A DNA stretch of 7,110 nt from an uncultured Bryobacterales bacterium (lineage in GTDB: Bacteria > Acidobacteriota > Terriglobia > Bryobacterales > Bryobacteraceae), in the NCBI GenBank assembly GCA_937859895.1, contig CALMAV010000595.1, forward strand, positions 6,648-13,757, read 5' to 3'. Below, piece after piece: positions 5,987 to 7,110 of this stretch. How positions within the stretch are numbered: the first letter of the stretch is position 1; each line of letters opens with the position of its first letter. The notes under the pieces were generated by a model. The model was given only the letters and a program-made list of their open reading frames with translations, was not told the origin of the DNA and did not search any database. Made by a program: the position numbers and the translations under genes.

Positions 5987-7110
5987 ATGCATTCAGCCGT
6001 CGTGATTGGAAGTGGCCCCAACGGTTTAGCAGCGGCGATTCACCTTGCGCTTAATGGCGTTGCGGTTGAAGTGCATGAGGCTGCTGCGGAGATTGGAGGC
6101 GGTACACGCTCAGGCCACTTGACGCTGCCGGGCTTTACGCATGATCTGGGTTCAGCAATCCATCCGATGGGGATCGCATCACCGTTCTTCCGGACCTTGC
6201 CGTTGAGCGAACACGGACTGCGCTGGGTAATGCCGCCAGCAGCCTTGGCTCACCCACTCGATGGCGGACGTGCGGTGATCCTGGAACATGATCTAGAGAC
6301 GACTGCTGCTTCTCTCGGACCGGATCGCGCCGCGTACACAGCGCTTTTTGAACCGCTGGTGAGGCACTGGCATACGCTGCTGGATGACGTTCTCCACCCT
6401 CAGCCTGCAATCCCAAAACACCCACTGCGGATGGCCGGCTTTGGTCTGCGCGCCTTGCAGCCGGCGGCCTTTCTTGCCCGTACGCTTTTCAAGACGGAAG
6501 AAGCACGGGCGCTGTTTGCCGGTTGCGCCGGTCACTCCTTTTTGCGTATGGAGCAGCCTATGAGTTCGGCGTTTGGGATGATCCTGGGCGGATCTGGACA
6601 TGCAGTGGGCTGGCCAATGGCGCAGGGCGGTTCGCAATCCATCGCTAATGCGCTGGCGAGCTACTTCCGATCGCTGGGTGGCCGCATTCGAACAAGTGCT
6701 CCCGTGGATACGCTCGCGTCACTAGGCAGTCCTGATTTGGTGCTGTGCGATGTGACGCCGCGGCAGTTCTTGCATATAGCTCGCGAGCGCCTGCCTGCCT
6801 GGTATGAGAGTGCGCTGAGGAGGTATCGGTATGGGCCGGGGGTGTTCAAAGTGGATTGGGCACTGCGGGAGCCGATCCCGTGGCAGAACCGAGAGTGCCT
6901 GCGAGCGGGTACCGTGCATCTTGGTGGAACGCTGGAAGAGATTGCTGCCTCTGAGCGTGCCGCCTTCAGCCCTGTTCCGTCAGTGCGGCCATTCGTTTTG
7001 CTGGCGCAGCAGAGCCTGTTTGACCGGAGCCGCGCTCCTGAAGGCCAGCACACCGCCTGGGCTTACTGTCATGTCCCGAATGGCTGGACCGGTTCACGCC
7101 TCCCTGAGAT
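5987..7110 (+). CDS. FAD-dependent oxidoreductase, phytoene dehydrogenase/PYROXD2-like (3' end outside the window)
   Basis: The first 374 codons of a cytoplasmic flavoprotein of the COG1233 group; the reading frame is open at the right edge. Residues 4-31 are a Rossmann beta-alpha-beta unit for FAD: VVIGSGPNGLAAAI with Gly8, Gly10 and Gly13, ending in the ribose-binding acid Glu31. IGGGTRS (36-42) and HDLGSAIHPM (52-61) follow, as in carotenoid-desaturase-like enzymes. Later family-typical blocks are AHPLDGG (88-94), AVGWPMAQGGSQSIANAL (206-223), DVTPRQ (255-260), YRYGPGVFKVDWAL (280-293), GTVHLGGTLEEIA (308-320) and HTAWAYCHVPNG (355-366). Family members usually run to a little over 500 residues, so roughly the last quarter is missing. 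The ATG is chosen because the GxGxxG motif begins seven residues in, as expected, and an in-frame stop lies at 5942-5944; no good ribosome site precedes it. The substrate is unknown, and no carotenoid genes are in view. Confidence 0.92.
   Translation, partial: MHSAVVIGSGPNGLAAAIHLALNGVAVEVHEAAAEIGGGTRSGHLTLPGFTHDLGSAIHPMGIASPFFRTLPLSEHGLRWVMPPAALAHPLDGGRAVILEHDLETTAASLGPDRAAYTALFEPLVRHWHTLLDDVLHPQPAIPKHPLRMAGFGLRALQPAAFLARTLFKTEEARALFAGCAGHSFLRMEQPMSSAFGMILGGSGHAVGWPMAQGGSQSIANALASYFRSLGGRIRTSAPVDTLASLGSPDLVLCDVTPRQFLHIARERLPAWYESALRRYRYGPGVFKVDWALREPIPWQNRECLRAGTVHLGGTLEEIAASERAAFSPVPSVRPFVLLAQQSLFDRSRAPEGQHTAWAYCHVPNGWTGSRLPE

Noticed and set aside
6135..7053. Minus-strand open frames beneath the oxidoreductase (about 65-130 codons)
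   Set aside because: They are antisense to a gene with clear FAD-binding and family motifs throughout and show arginine-rich, motif-free translations typical of shadow frames.
1..7110. CRISPR array, tRNA or rRNA gene, insertion sequence, or long direct repeats
   Set aside because: No regularly spaced repeats, no tRNA-like cloverleaf or rRNA-like segment, no transposase-like frame and no flanking inverted repeats were seen on reading both strands.

Overview
The window most resembles DNA from a soil-type Acidobacteriota (Terriglobia-like) chromosome. The basis is a TonB-dependent receptor with an N-terminal carboxypeptidase-regulatory (Oar-like) domain and the acidobacterial 'EYGDRTYGVFNVV'-type plug signature. 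Upstream of it lies a small secreted Cys/His-rich protein of a kind I recall mainly from that phylum. Base composition looks moderate, and coding is dense with short gaps. This assignment is inference from family resemblance; no rRNA or other phylogenetic marker is present.

Layout. Positions 1-235 hold no gene I can defend. At 236-1579 (+) is a secreted glycoside hydrolase family 6 enzyme, a cellobiohydrolase or endoglucanase acting on cellulose-type beta-1,4-glucan. It converges on a minus-strand block read from right to left: a small secreted Cys/His-rich protein (4561-4187), a TonB-dependent outer-membrane receptor (4110-1894) and a small exported protein of uncertain status (1866-1606). 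On the plus strand, starting inside the 5' end of the Cys/His gene, is a ClC-family chloride channel or transporter of the ClcB type (4530-5885). From 5987 to the right edge runs the first 374 codons of an FAD-dependent oxidoreductase of the phytoene-dehydrogenase/PYROXD2-like group, which continues past the window.

How the parts may work together. The most coherent unit is the minus-strand trio: all three proteins carry export signals, they lie on one strand with gaps of 76 and 27 bases, and the lead protein is rich in potential metal ligands. I infer an envelope system for capturing or handling a ligand, possibly a transition metal such as copper; this is unproven. The cellulase, chloride channel and oxidoreductase look like independent genes.

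The most notable points are the 32-base head-to-head overlap of the ClcB and Cys/His genes, the putative metal cassette with a possible RNA switch between its first two genes, a strong GC-rich hairpin where the GH6 and minus-strand units converge, and the long Cys-bearing insertion in the GH6 enzyme.
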